A DNA stretch of 64,000 bases, taken from contig JOBE01000010.1 in NCBI GenBank assembly GCA_000717735.1, positions 62,001-126,000 on the forward strand, read 5' to 3'. The notes below the pieces were generated by a model that was not told the origin of the DNA, did not search any database, and was given only the letters and a program-made list of their open reading frames with translations. This document shows, in pieces, positions 24,455-34,360 of this stretch. Made by a program: the position numbers and the translations under genes. This DNA is from Streptomyces griseoluteus (GTDB taxonomy: Bacteria; Actinomycetota; Actinomycetes; Streptomycetales; Streptomycetaceae). Each line of letters opens with the position of its first letter. The stretch's first letter is position 1.

Positions 24455-25460
24455 GGCCGTGACGAGTCTGTCCGCGGGTGTGCGGCAGTGGATCGGACGG
24501 CACGCCGGATACCTCGACTCCCCGGCCGGTCACGCCGAGCTGCCGGTGACCCCGCGCGTGAAGGCCCTGCTGCAGCTCGCGCTGCTCCGCCGCCACTGGG
24601 AACGGATCGCCCCCGGGGACCCGGCCCTGGACGAGGTGACCCGGGTGGTCGAACGCGCCTGGGAACGGCCGGACTTCCCGCGCCTCCTCACCCTCGACCG
24701 GAGGTACGCGCGGCAGTTCGAGCTGATGTACGCGGCGCTGGCCCCCGCCGGGGCCGTCACCGGCGCACCCCGAACCGTACTGGCCCGCCTGACGGCCGAC
24801 GGCTACCTGGAACCGCGCCGGAAGCCTCCGTATCTCCACCTGGAAGCCAGGTTCTACGCCGATCTCGCGGGCGCGGACCACCGGTTCGCCTCGTACCCGG
24901 AGCTGTACGCGTCGAGCCTGCCGGCCCGCGCCGGCACACTGCCCGTGGCCGACCTCGACGTGTGCGTGGTCACGCACACCGTCTTCTACCTCAGCGACTT
25001 CGGCCTGCGCGATCCCGGTCTGACGGAGGAGGCCAGGAGACAGGCGCTCCGTGTCGTGGAACGGCTCACGGACCACTGCGTGGGCCTCGGCGAATGGGAT
25101 CTCGTCGGCAAGCTCGTCCTCGCCCAGTACTGCCTGGGCGCGGATCCGGCGGCCACCTCCTCGGGGGCGGCCGGTGTACGGATGCTCGCCGAGGCGCAGT
25201 CGCCGGGCGGCGCGATTCCGGGGCGCTCCGTCACCAGGCGCGCCCGGGAGGACGCGACGCCCGTGGAGTTCTTCCGGAGGTCGTACCAGGCGACCCTCGT
25301 CACGGCGCTCGCGACGCTGATCGTCACGAGCGGCCGGACCGGCGCGCTGTCCTCGGCCGGAGCCTCGCCATCGACATCGACATCGACATCAGCATCGGTA
25401 TCCGCATCGGTATCCGCATCGGTATCCGCATCCGCATCGACGGCGAGGGAGGCCCGATGA
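24426..25460 (+). CDS. Helical DUF6895-like protein, paralogue 1
   Basis: Protein of 344 aa, mostly alpha-helical, with no signal peptide; it resembles the uncharacterised DUF6895 family. Motifs shared with the second copy (26707-27735) are VTHTVFYLSDFG, DHCVGLGEWDLVGKLVLAQY and GGAIPGRS, with conserved His, Asp and Trp that could form a site. The C-terminal 30 residues are a low-complexity Ser/Thr/Val/Ala tail from a DNA tandem repeat. The ATG has an AAGGAGGA site inside the end of the glycosyltransferase gene, and the stop overlaps the radical SAM start (ATGA). Role unknown; flanking a radical SAM gene with two paralogues suggests a heterodimeric partner or substrate-recognition protein. 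Confidence 0.78.
   Translation: MSTRSAGLDEAVTSLSAGVRQWIGRHAGYLDSPAGHAELPVTPRVKALLQLALLRRHWERIAPGDPALDEVTRVVERAWERPDFPRLLTLDRRYARQFELMYAALAPAGAVTGAPRTVLARLTADGYLEPRRKPPYLHLEARFYADLAGADHRFASYPELYASSLPARAGTLPVADLDVCVVTHTVFYLSDFGLRDPGLTEEARRQALRVVERLTDHCVGLGEWDLVGKLVLAQYCLGADPAATSSGAAGVRMLAEAQSPGGAIPGRSVTRRAREDATPVEFFRRSYQATLVTALATLIVTSGRTGALSSAGASPSTSTSTSASVSASVSASVSASASTAREAR
25370..25440. repeat. Tandem 6-/12-bp repeats at the 3' end of a coding region
   Basis: Runs of ATCGAC are followed by three perfect copies of GCATCGGTATCC (25392-25427) and degenerate copies. In frame the 12-mer encodes Ala-Ser-Val-Ser. The array adds a flexible tail to the DUF6895-like protein just before its stop and could vary in length by slippage without breaking the frame. 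Confidence 0.85.
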
Positions 25461-26704
25461 GCACGGACCAGGCAATGAGCACCGGGGACACCACGAGCAC
25501 CGGTCACGCGGTGGGCGTCGCCGACCCCACCCCCCTCCCGTCCGGCGCGCGCCTCCTCCAGGGCCGGCGGAACTGGTGGTTCCTCGGCCCGGGAGGAGTG
25601 GCCCGCCTCGGCGACCGGCACGTCACCGCCGACGGCACCCTGTACCCCGAGGCGGAACACCGGCTGCGCGAGAGCGGCATGTTCGCCCCCGCCCGGGTCC
25701 GCGCCTACGCCCTGACCGTCCTCACCAGCACCCACTGCAACCTGGGCTGCGGATACTGCTTCCAGAACACCGCGCAGGACCAGGCGGGCGGCACCCGGCC
25801 GCCCCGGATCGCCCGGACCCGGCTCACCTCGGAGACGATCACCTCGATCCTCGGCTTCACCGAGCGGCAGATGGCCGCCGTCGGCCTTGAGAAGCTCAGG
25901 ATCCTGCTCTTCGGCGGCGAGCCGCTCCTCAACCCCCGCGGCTGCCTCGAACTCCTGGAACGTGCCGCGGACATCGCGCCGACGTCGGCCTGGATGATCT
26001 CCAACGCGACGCTGCTCACCCCGCCGCTGGCCCGGCGGCTCGCCGACCGCGGTCTGACGTCCATCCAGGTCACGTTCGACGGCGACCGGGACGATCACGA
26101 CCGGATCCGGGTCGGCAGGGCGGACGGCAGCGGGACCTTCGACAAGATCGTCCGCAACATCGTCAAGGCCTCGGAGGTCTCGCCGATCCAGTGGACCCTG
26201 CGCGTGAACGTCTCCCAGGAGACCTTCCACGGTGTCGACGCGCTCATCGACAGGCTCGTGGGCGCGGTCGACCCGGCGCGGTGCACCCTGTACTTCGCGC
26301 GGGTCGGTGACGTCGGCGTCGGATACGCCAACAGCCTGCTGCACAACGGCGAACTGTCGGCCGCCTTCACGCGGTGGCAGCGGCGGGCGCTCGACCTGGG
26401 CTTCACCGTGAGCCGCCCCGGTGCCCGCAAGACCTGCGTCACCTGCGGTCACGCCGACGGACGCTACGGCGCTGTGGTGAGCGCGGACGGGACCCTGGCC
26501 AGCTGCTGGGAGACCGCGGGCAAGCCCGACTGGGAGGTCGGCACCGTCGCCGACGGGTATCTGCCCGCCGCGGAGACCCGCGACCGGTGGATCGCCTGCC
26601 AGGACCTCTACCGCTACGACGAGAACGCGCGGACGCTGGCCCGGTTCCGGGACACGGTCGACACCGCGCTGCTCGACCATCTGCACGAGACGGGGCGCCT
26701 GTAG
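25457..26704 (+). CDS. Radical SAM/SPASM enzyme, RiPP-maturase-like (arm B)
   Basis: Radical SAM enzyme of 415 aa. After a ~75-residue N-terminal extension that could hold peptide-binding elements, the cluster motif CNLGCGYC (CX3CX2C) is at about residues 96-103. It is followed by ILLFGGEPLLNPRG and the strand SIQVTFDGDRDDHDR. A SPASM-type Cys set is near the C-terminus (KTCVTCGHADGRYG, LASCWETAG, WIACQDLYRY). This layout matches peptide maturases that form thioether, C-C or epimer modifications. ATG at 25457 overlaps the preceding stop; AUGs 6 codons later are alternatives. Distinct in sequence from the arm A enzyme. Probable substrate: the 39-aa peptide of the same operon (inference). Confidence 0.9.
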   Translation: MSTDQAMSTGDTTSTGHAVGVADPTPLPSGARLLQGRRNWWFLGPGGVARLGDRHVTADGTLYPEAEHRLRESGMFAPARVRAYALTVLTSTHCNLGCGYCFQNTAQDQAGGTRPPRIARTRLTSETITSILGFTERQMAAVGLEKLRILLFGGEPLLNPRGCLELLERAADIAPTSAWMISNATLLTPPLARRLADRGLTSIQVTFDGDRDDHDRIRVGRADGSGTFDKIVRNIVKASEVSPIQWTLRVNVSQETFHGVDALIDRLVGAVDPARCTLYFARVGDVGVGYANSLLHNGELSAAFTRWQRRALDLGFTVSRPGARKTCVTCGHADGRYGAVVSADGTLASCWETAGKPDWEVGTVADGYLPAAETRDRWIACQDLYRYDENARTLARFRDTVDTALLDHLHETGRL

Positions 26705-26706
26705 CC

Positions 26707-27735
26707 ATGCCGTCACCCCTGGAGCAGCTCTCCGCCGGCGCGCTCGACTGGCTGGGCACGCGGCTGGACCACTTCGACCCGTTCTCGGCGAGCGGCCGGT
26801 CGGCGACGCACGGAAAGGCGAAGGCCGCACTGGAACTGGCCCTGCTCAGCCACTGCGCGTCCCGCCCCGCCGGCGGCGCACGGGGCGATGCGGTGGCTGG
26901 CGGACCGGACGGTGCCGCGGACAGCGGCCCGGGTGGTGGCGTCGGCAGCGGACCGGGCGGCTCCCCCTCCGACGCCCCGAGTGCGCTCGGCGGGGCGACG
27001 GCCCTCGTCCGGAAGCTCTGGCAGGACCCGGACTTCCCCCGGCTCTTCGACGACGTCCCTCCGTACGCCTCCACCTACCGGCTCGTCTACGCCGCGCTGG
27101 CGCCCGACGGGATCGACGACACGCAGTGCCGGTCCGCGCTCGGCCTGCTGGACCCCGCGTTCCTCTCGCCGCGCGGGAAGTCGCCGTACCGCCGCATCGA
27201 GATCCGCCACTACGCGGACAAGGCCGGTGTCCGGCACACCGTCGAGCCGTACGCCGAACTCGTCCCACGGAGCCCGCTCGTCGCGCTCCGACCGGCCGCC
27301 CTCGGACACGCGACCTCCGTGGACACGGCGCCGCTGACCACCCCGGAGGCGTACGCCCTGACGCATACCGCCTTCTACCTCGGCGACTTCGGCCGGACCA
27401 CCACCGGCCTCACCGGGTCCGCCCTGGCGCACGCGCGGGATCTGGTCGACCGGATGCTGTGGCACTGCGTCGGGCACGAGCGGTGGGACCTGGCCGCGGA
27501 ACTCGTCCTCACGCAGTTCATCCTCGGGAGCGATCCGCTGAGCACGCCCTCCGGGGCCGCCGCCGTCGAGTGCCTGGTGCGGGCCCAGCGGTCCGACGGC
27601 GCGATCCCGGGGCGGTCGGCGGCGCTCGCGGCGTCCCCGTCCGCCCCGGCCGGCGAGTTCTTCCGGAAGGCTTACCACACGACCCTGGTGACCGCCCTGA
27701 CGGCGCTGACCATCCAGTCGCCGAGGCCCTCATGA
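26707..27735 (+). CDS. Helical DUF6895-like protein, paralogue 2
   Basis: Protein of 342 aa, paralogous to 24426-25460. Shared motifs: LTHTAFYLGDFG, WHCVGHERWDLAAELVLTQF and DGAIPGRS. It differs by a Gly/Ser/Pro-rich insert near residues 55-100 and lacks the Ser/Val tail. It starts 2 bp after the radical SAM stop and overlaps the MFS gene by 4 bp. The pairing of two diverged copies around one radical SAM gene suggests a complex, or two steps on related substrates. No catalytic fold was recognised; it could be an (alpha/alpha)-barrel, but this is a guess. Confidence 0.78.
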   Translation: MPSPLEQLSAGALDWLGTRLDHFDPFSASGRSATHGKAKAALELALLSHCASRPAGGARGDAVAGGPDGAADSGPGGGVGSGPGGSPSDAPSALGGATALVRKLWQDPDFPRLFDDVPPYASTYRLVYAALAPDGIDDTQCRSALGLLDPAFLSPRGKSPYRRIEIRHYADKAGVRHTVEPYAELVPRSPLVALRPAALGHATSVDTAPLTTPEAYALTHTAFYLGDFGRTTTGLTGSALAHARDLVDRMLWHCVGHERWDLAAELVLTQFILGSDPLSTPSGAAAVECLVRAQRSDGAIPGRSAALAASPSAPAGEFFRKAYHTTLVTALTALTIQSPRPS

Positions 27736-29087
27736 CACCACGTCTGACACTGATCAACCGCGACTACACCCGCCTGTGGTTCGGCCAGGCCGTCTCGTCC
27801 GTCGGCGACGCCGTCTTCAGCACCACCCTGGTGCTGTGGGTGGCCACCGTCCTCGCGAAGGACGAGACCTGGGCGCCGGTGGCGGTGAGCGGCGTCCTGA
27901 TGGCGTCGAGCGCCGCCGTCCTGGTCATCGGCCCGCTCGCGGGCGTGTTCGTCGACCGCTGGGACAAACGCGGCACCATGCTGCTGAGCGAGGCGGTCCG
28001 CGGCGGTCTGGTGGCCTTGCTGACCGTCGTCTCCTTCCTGCCGGTCGACGCCCTCCCGGCCGGGGTCTGGCTCGGCCTGGTCTACGCGACGGTGCTCCTG
28101 CTGCACGCGGCCGGCCAGTTCTTCTCGCCCGCCCGCTTCGCGATCCTCGCGGACCTCGTGACCGGGGACGCCGACCGCGCCCGGGCCGCCGGCATCGCGC
28201 AGGCGACCGGGGAGACGGCGTGGATCCTCGGGCCGCCCCTCGCGGCGCCGCTCCTGTTCACCGCCGGCCTGCAGTGGGCCCTGCTCTTCAACGCGCTCTC
28301 GTACGCCGTGTCGTACGTCGCGATCCGCTCCATCGGGATCCGTACGCCCACCCCGGTCCCGGCCGACGGCGAGGACTCCACGCCCAAGCAGGCCGGACGC
28401 CAGAAGGGAGCGCTGCGGCGGGAGTTCACGGACGGCCTGCGATTCTTCGCGCGCAGCAGGTTCCTGGTGGCGCTGCTCCTCCTCGCGGTCATCGGCCAGT
28501 TCGGGATCGGCGCGCTGAGCACCCTCAACGTCTTCTTCACCACCGACAACCTCCACGCCGACGCCCACCTGTACGGATACATCGGCATGGCCATGGGCGT
28601 GGGCGGCATCACCGGCGCGCTGTGCGCGGGCCGGGTGGTGCAGTGGTTCGGGGCGCGGCGGAGCACCTGGATCAGCCTCCTGGTGAGCGGTGTGCTGCTC
28701 GTCGCCTACTCCCGTCAGACTTCCTTCCTGGGCGGCATCGCCCTGCTGTTCGTCTTCACCGTCCCGCTCACCGTCCTGAACACCGCGATGGCACCGCTGC
28801 TGCTCGCGGCGGCGCCGCCGGAGTACCGGGGCCGGGTGATGGCCGTGTTCTATCCGGTGACGAAGCTGGCGTCGATGCTGTCGGCCGTCCTGTCCGGATG
28901 GCTCGCCGGCTCCGTGCTCCACGATCTGGCGGGCTCGGTCGGGGGTGTCCGGTTCGGCCCGATCGACACGATCTTCGCGGTGTCCGGCCTGATCGTCGTG
29001 CTGTCCGGCGTCTACGCGTGGATCGCGCTGCCCGGCACGGAGAAGGCCGGCCGTCCGCCCCACCACGACCGAGGGAGCAGTGAGTGA
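27732..29087 (+). CDS. MFS transporter (probable peptide/product exporter)
   Basis: Integral membrane protein of 451 aa with about 12 hydrophobic helices split by a cytosolic loop near residues 205-235 (GEDSTPKQAGRQKGALRREF). The family motif between helices 2 and 3 is seen as GVFVDRWDKRG, and NRDYTRLWFGQAVSSVGDAV is the typical N-terminus of the MFS/Tet-V (EntS-like) exporters. ATG overlaps the preceding stop; GTGA couples it to the prolyl oligopeptidase. As the only transporter in the rightward operon it likely exports the mature product or gives self-resistance (inference). Confidence 0.9.
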   Translation: MTPRLTLINRDYTRLWFGQAVSSVGDAVFSTTLVLWVATVLAKDETWAPVAVSGVLMASSAAVLVIGPLAGVFVDRWDKRGTMLLSEAVRGGLVALLTVVSFLPVDALPAGVWLGLVYATVLLLHAAGQFFSPARFAILADLVTGDADRARAAGIAQATGETAWILGPPLAAPLLFTAGLQWALLFNALSYAVSYVAIRSIGIRTPTPVPADGEDSTPKQAGRQKGALRREFTDGLRFFARSRFLVALLLLAVIGQFGIGALSTLNVFFTTDNLHADAHLYGYIGMAMGVGGITGALCAGRVVQWFGARRSTWISLLVSGVLLVAYSRQTSFLGGIALLFVFTVPLTVLNTAMAPLLLAAAPPEYRGRVMAVFYPVTKLASMLSAVLSGWLAGSVLHDLAGSVGGVRFGPIDTIFAVSGLIVVLSGVYAWIALPGTEKAGRPPHHDRGSSE

Positions 29088-31261
29088 CCGCCGACGAGGT
29101 GCGACCGACACGGCGCCGGTACCCCCACGCGGAGCGGCAGGACGTCGTCGAGGAACCGCACGGGCTGCGCGTCCCCGACCCGTACCGATGGCTGGAGGAC
29201 GCCGAGTCCGCCGCGACGCTCCGCTGGAGCGCGGAGCAGGAGGCCCTCTACGCGGCGGAGCGGGCGGCCCTGCCCGGTCTGGAGCGGTGGGCGGCGGAGG
29301 TGGCGGCGCTCGACGCCGTCGATCGCGCCAGGTCGCCCGAGGTCCGCGGTGGCCGGGTCTTCTGGCTGCGGCAGGACGCGGGCCAGGAACACCCGGTGCT
29401 CGTGGTGGCGGAGGGCGGCGAAGGCGCGGCCGAGCGGGTGCTGTTGGACCCCCTCGTCCTCGACCCGTCCGGGCGGACCGTGCTCGACGCCTGGGAGCCC
29501 TCGGTCGAGGGCGAGCTGCTGGCCTTCCAGGTGTCGCGGGACGGCACGGAGGACTCCCTGCTCCAGGTGATCGACGTGGCGACGGGGAAGCTCGTCGACG
29601 GGCCGGTGGACCGGGTGCGGAAGTCCTCGGTCGGCTGGCTTCCCGGGGGTGAGGCGTTCTACTACGTCCGGCGCCTGGACCCGCGGTTGAACCCCGGCGA
29701 GGAGCGCTACCACCGCCGGGTCTGCCTGCACCGGATCGGGACGGCGCCCGAGGCGGACGCCGTCGTCTTCGGTGAGGGCCGGGACAGGACGCAGTTCTAC
29801 AGCGTCTCGGTGACGGCGGACGGCCGCTGGCTCGGCGTCACCGCCACGCTCGGCACCGGCCGCGGCACCGACCTCTACCTCGCCGACCTGACGGCGGGAC
29901 CACTGGAACGCCCGCTGCTGCGGCCGGTCCAGGAGGGCAGGGAGGCGGCCACCCGGCTGCACGCACTGCCCGGCACCGGTCCCCTGGACCGGGTGTGGCT
30001 GCGCACCGACCGCGGAGCGGCCCGCGGTCGCGTCGTCGCCTGCCGGCCGGCCGAACTCCACCTGGGTCCCGAGGCGTGGCACGAGGTGATCCCTGAACGG
30101 CCCGACGCGGTACTGACCCACCTGGTCGTGTTGACGGGACCGGATCCGGCGCACCCGCTCGGCCTCGCCGCCTGGACCCGGGACACGGTGGCCGAGGTGA
30201 CCGTGCACGACCTGGCCGAGGGCCGGCAGGTGGCAACGGTCCCGCTCCCCCGGACCGGCGCGGTCGGCGACTTCTCGGCCGGGCCGCCGGGGAGTCACGA
30301 GGCCTGGTTCGCGTACACCGACTTCGTGACGCCGCCACGGGTGCTCCGCTTCGACGCGCGGACGTGTCGCGTGACGCGGTGGGAGCGCGACGCCCCGGAC
30401 GCCCCGGCGGTCGGCGGCGCGGTCACGCGCCAGGTCGCGTTCCCCTCGGCCGACGGGACGACGGTACGGATGTTCGTGATCTCCCCCACCGGGCGCCCGG
30501 ACGTGCCGCGTCCGGCGTTGCTCACCGGGTACGGCGGTTTCGGCCGCACGATGTCGCCCCGGTACCGCGCCCAGGTCCTGGCCTGGGTGAGGGCCGGCGG
30601 GGTGTTCGCGTGGGCGGGGCTGCGGGGCGGCGGCGAGGAGGGCGAGGCGTGGCACCGGGCCGGCAGCGGGGAGAACAAGCAGAACACCTTCGACGACTTC
30701 GGCGCCGCGGCCGACCTGCTGACCGCGGCGGGGTGGGCGGCGCCGGGCCGGCTCGCGATCATGGGCGGCTCCAACGGCGGACTGCTCGTCGGCGCGGCCC
30801 TCACGCAGCGGCCCGGGAAATACGCCGCCGTGGTGTGCATGGCCCCGCTCCTGGACATGGTCCGGTACGAGCTGTCGGGCCTCGGACCCAGCTGGACGCC
30901 CGAGTACGGCAGCGCGCGGGACCCGGACCAGCTGCGGACGCTGCTCGGCTACTCCCCCTATCACCGCGTCACAGCCGGAACCGCGTACCCGGCGGTGCTG
31001 CTTACCGCCGCCGACGGCGACACCAGGACCGATCCGCTGCACGCGCGCAAGATGTGCGCCGCGCTCCAGCACGCCACGTCCGGCACAGGACCGGTCCTGC
31101 TGCGCCTGGAACGCGGCGTGGGCCACGGCGACCGCGCCGCGTCCCGCGCGGTGGCACTGCAGGCCGAGTGCCTCGCGTTCCTGGCCCACCACGTGGGCCT
31201 CCCGGCACCGAGGTCCGAGGCGGAGGTGGAGGTGGAGGGAGGCGGAGGCGGCCGCGCCTGA
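29084..31261 (+). CDS. Prolyl oligopeptidase family serine peptidase (S9A)
   Basis: Cytosolic peptidase of 725 aa with the normal S9A layout: N-terminal PHGLRVPDPYRWLEDAES, a seven-bladed propeller (~70-420) and an alpha/beta hydrolase domain. The nucleophile Ser is in GGSNGG (about residue 562), Asp in DGDTRTDPLH (~645), His in GVGHGDR (~678). No signal peptide. Prolyl oligopeptidases remove leader peptides in some class III lanthipeptide pathways, so its place as the last coupled gene of this operon makes it the likely leader peptidase (inference). Note that the 39-aa peptide has Pro only near its N-terminus. Confidence 0.92.
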   Translation: MTADEVRPTRRRYPHAERQDVVEEPHGLRVPDPYRWLEDAESAATLRWSAEQEALYAAERAALPGLERWAAEVAALDAVDRARSPEVRGGRVFWLRQDAGQEHPVLVVAEGGEGAAERVLLDPLVLDPSGRTVLDAWEPSVEGELLAFQVSRDGTEDSLLQVIDVATGKLVDGPVDRVRKSSVGWLPGGEAFYYVRRLDPRLNPGEERYHRRVCLHRIGTAPEADAVVFGEGRDRTQFYSVSVTADGRWLGVTATLGTGRGTDLYLADLTAGPLERPLLRPVQEGREAATRLHALPGTGPLDRVWLRTDRGAARGRVVACRPAELHLGPEAWHEVIPERPDAVLTHLVVLTGPDPAHPLGLAAWTRDTVAEVTVHDLAEGRQVATVPLPRTGAVGDFSAGPPGSHEAWFAYTDFVTPPRVLRFDARTCRVTRWERDAPDAPAVGGAVTRQVAFPSADGTTVRMFVISPTGRPDVPRPALLTGYGGFGRTMSPRYRAQVLAWVRAGGVFAWAGLRGGGEEGEAWHRAGSGENKQNTFDDFGAAADLLTAAGWAAPGRLAIMGGSNGGLLVGAALTQRPGKYAAVVCMAPLLDMVRYELSGLGPSWTPEYGSARDPDQLRTLLGYSPYHRVTAGTAYPAVLLTAADGDTRTDPLHARKMCAALQHATSGTGPVLLRLERGVGHGDRAASRAVALQAECLAFLAHHVGLPAPRSEAEVEVEGGGGGRA

Positions 31262-31348
31262 CCTCGCGCGACCGCCGGCCGAGAGGCAGGCCCGCGCCCG
31301 CGCCGAAAACGCCGTGCCCGTGCCGCGCCGCGCTGTGATACTGCCCCG

Positions 31349-32260
31349 ATGACGAATCCGCCTCCCGCCGTACGCGACTCCTTGCAGGGGCTGGCCTTCG
31401 GTGACGCCTTCGGTGACCGCTGGTTCGGCATCCTGCGCAGGGACGGCGCGGCAGCCCTGGACGAACGGACGCTGCCCCCGGAGCCACTGTGGCGGTGGAG
31501 CGACGACACCGCGCAGGCGGTCGTCCTCGTACGGGAACTCGCCGAAGGCGGCGGCAAGGTCGATCAGGACCGCCTCGCCGTGCGCTTCGCGACGGCCTAC
31601 GCCGACGACACGCACCGGGGCTACGGGGCGTCGATGCACGACGTGCTCCGCCGCATCGGGGACGGCGAGCCCTGGCGGGAGGTCGTCGCCGGGCAGTTCG
31701 ACGGCCAGGGTTCCTGGGGCAACGGCGCGGCCATGCGCGTCGCGCCCCTCGGCGCCTGGCACGCCGACGACCTGGACGACGTCGCCGAGCAGGCCGCCCG
31801 CCAGGGCGCCGTCTCGCACCACCACCCGGAGGCGGTCGCCGGGGCGGTGGCGGTCGCCCTCGCCGCGGCGCTCGCCACCCGCGGCCGGCGCGGCCCCGCC
31901 CCGGCCCGGGCGGACTTCCTGCGCGCGGTCGCGGACCTGCTTCCCGACAGCGACGTCCGGTCGGGGATCCGGATCGCGGCCCGGATGCCGGAGCGCACCT
32001 CGGTGCGGCACGCCGCGGAGGTCCTGGGCTCGGGGTACCGGATGTCCGGGCCCGACACCGTCCCCTACGCCCTGTGGTGCGCCGCGGGCCACCTCGACGA
32101 CCTGCAGGAGGGCCTGTGGTGCACGGTGGCCGGGCGCGGTGACATCGACACCACGTGCGCCATCGCGGGCGGGGTGATCGCCGCGCGCACGGGTGTCGCC
32201 GCCCTGCCTCCTGCGTGGCACACGGCCCGCGAACCGCTGCCGCCGGACGTGGCTCAGTAG
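31349..32260 (+). CDS. ADP-ribosylglycohydrolase family protein
   Basis: Cytosolic hydrolase of 303 aa of the DraG/ARH type, which removes ADP-ribose from proteins or small molecules using two Mg ions. Family signatures: GLAFGDAFGDRWFG at the start, WRWSDDTAQAV (WSDDT where many have WTDDT), GSWGNGAAMRVAPLG, and the C-terminal metal site GRGDIDTTCAIAGGVIAA. It lies 87 bp after the oligopeptidase on the same strand, so it may be read with that operon but is not coupled to it. Its link to the peptide locus is unproven. It converges on the SARP gene. Confidence 0.9.
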   Translation: MTNPPPAVRDSLQGLAFGDAFGDRWFGILRRDGAAALDERTLPPEPLWRWSDDTAQAVVLVRELAEGGGKVDQDRLAVRFATAYADDTHRGYGASMHDVLRRIGDGEPWREVVAGQFDGQGSWGNGAAMRVAPLGAWHADDLDDVAEQAARQGAVSHHHPEAVAGAVAVALAAALATRGRRGPAPARADFLRAVADLLPDSDVRSGIRIAARMPERTSVRHAAEVLGSGYRMSGPDTVPYALWCAAGHLDDLQEGLWCTVAGRGDIDTTCAIAGGVIAARTGVAALPPAWHTAREPLPPDVAQ

Positions 32261-32293
32261 ACGCGGAGGTCGCGGGCCGCACGGAGCTGCCCC

Positions 32294-34144
<1,851 letters not shown>

Positions 34145-34258
34145 CGAGCGAACCTCCGTAGGGGGACGGGAGTTGGTCGGTCGTCTCGATGATCCACCGC
34201 CCGGACCCGTCGTACATCGGTGCCGGACCCGCAGAGTCGCACCGGCGGCGCCCACGGC

Positions 34259-34320
34259 ATGGGGGACCGCACCCCCATACGGACCGCACCCACCCCCATC
34301 CCGGACCCGCCGACCCCCAC
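34259..34320 (-). promoter_or_regulatory. Direct and inverted ATGGGGGT repeats upstream of the SARP gene
   Basis: On the plus strand ACCCCCAT starts at 34271 and 34292 and ACCCCCAC at 34313: three 8-mers spaced exactly 21 bp, two helical turns. CATGGGGG (34258-34265) forms an inverted repeat with the first. SARP regulators bind direct heptamer-like repeats, so this is a likely (auto)regulatory site. The inverted form CATGGGG...ACCCCCAT is also found upstream of lanM. Confidence 0.55.
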
Positions 34321-34360
34321 GAACGCCCCTGGGACCGGGCCGACCCGGCACCGCTCGGGC

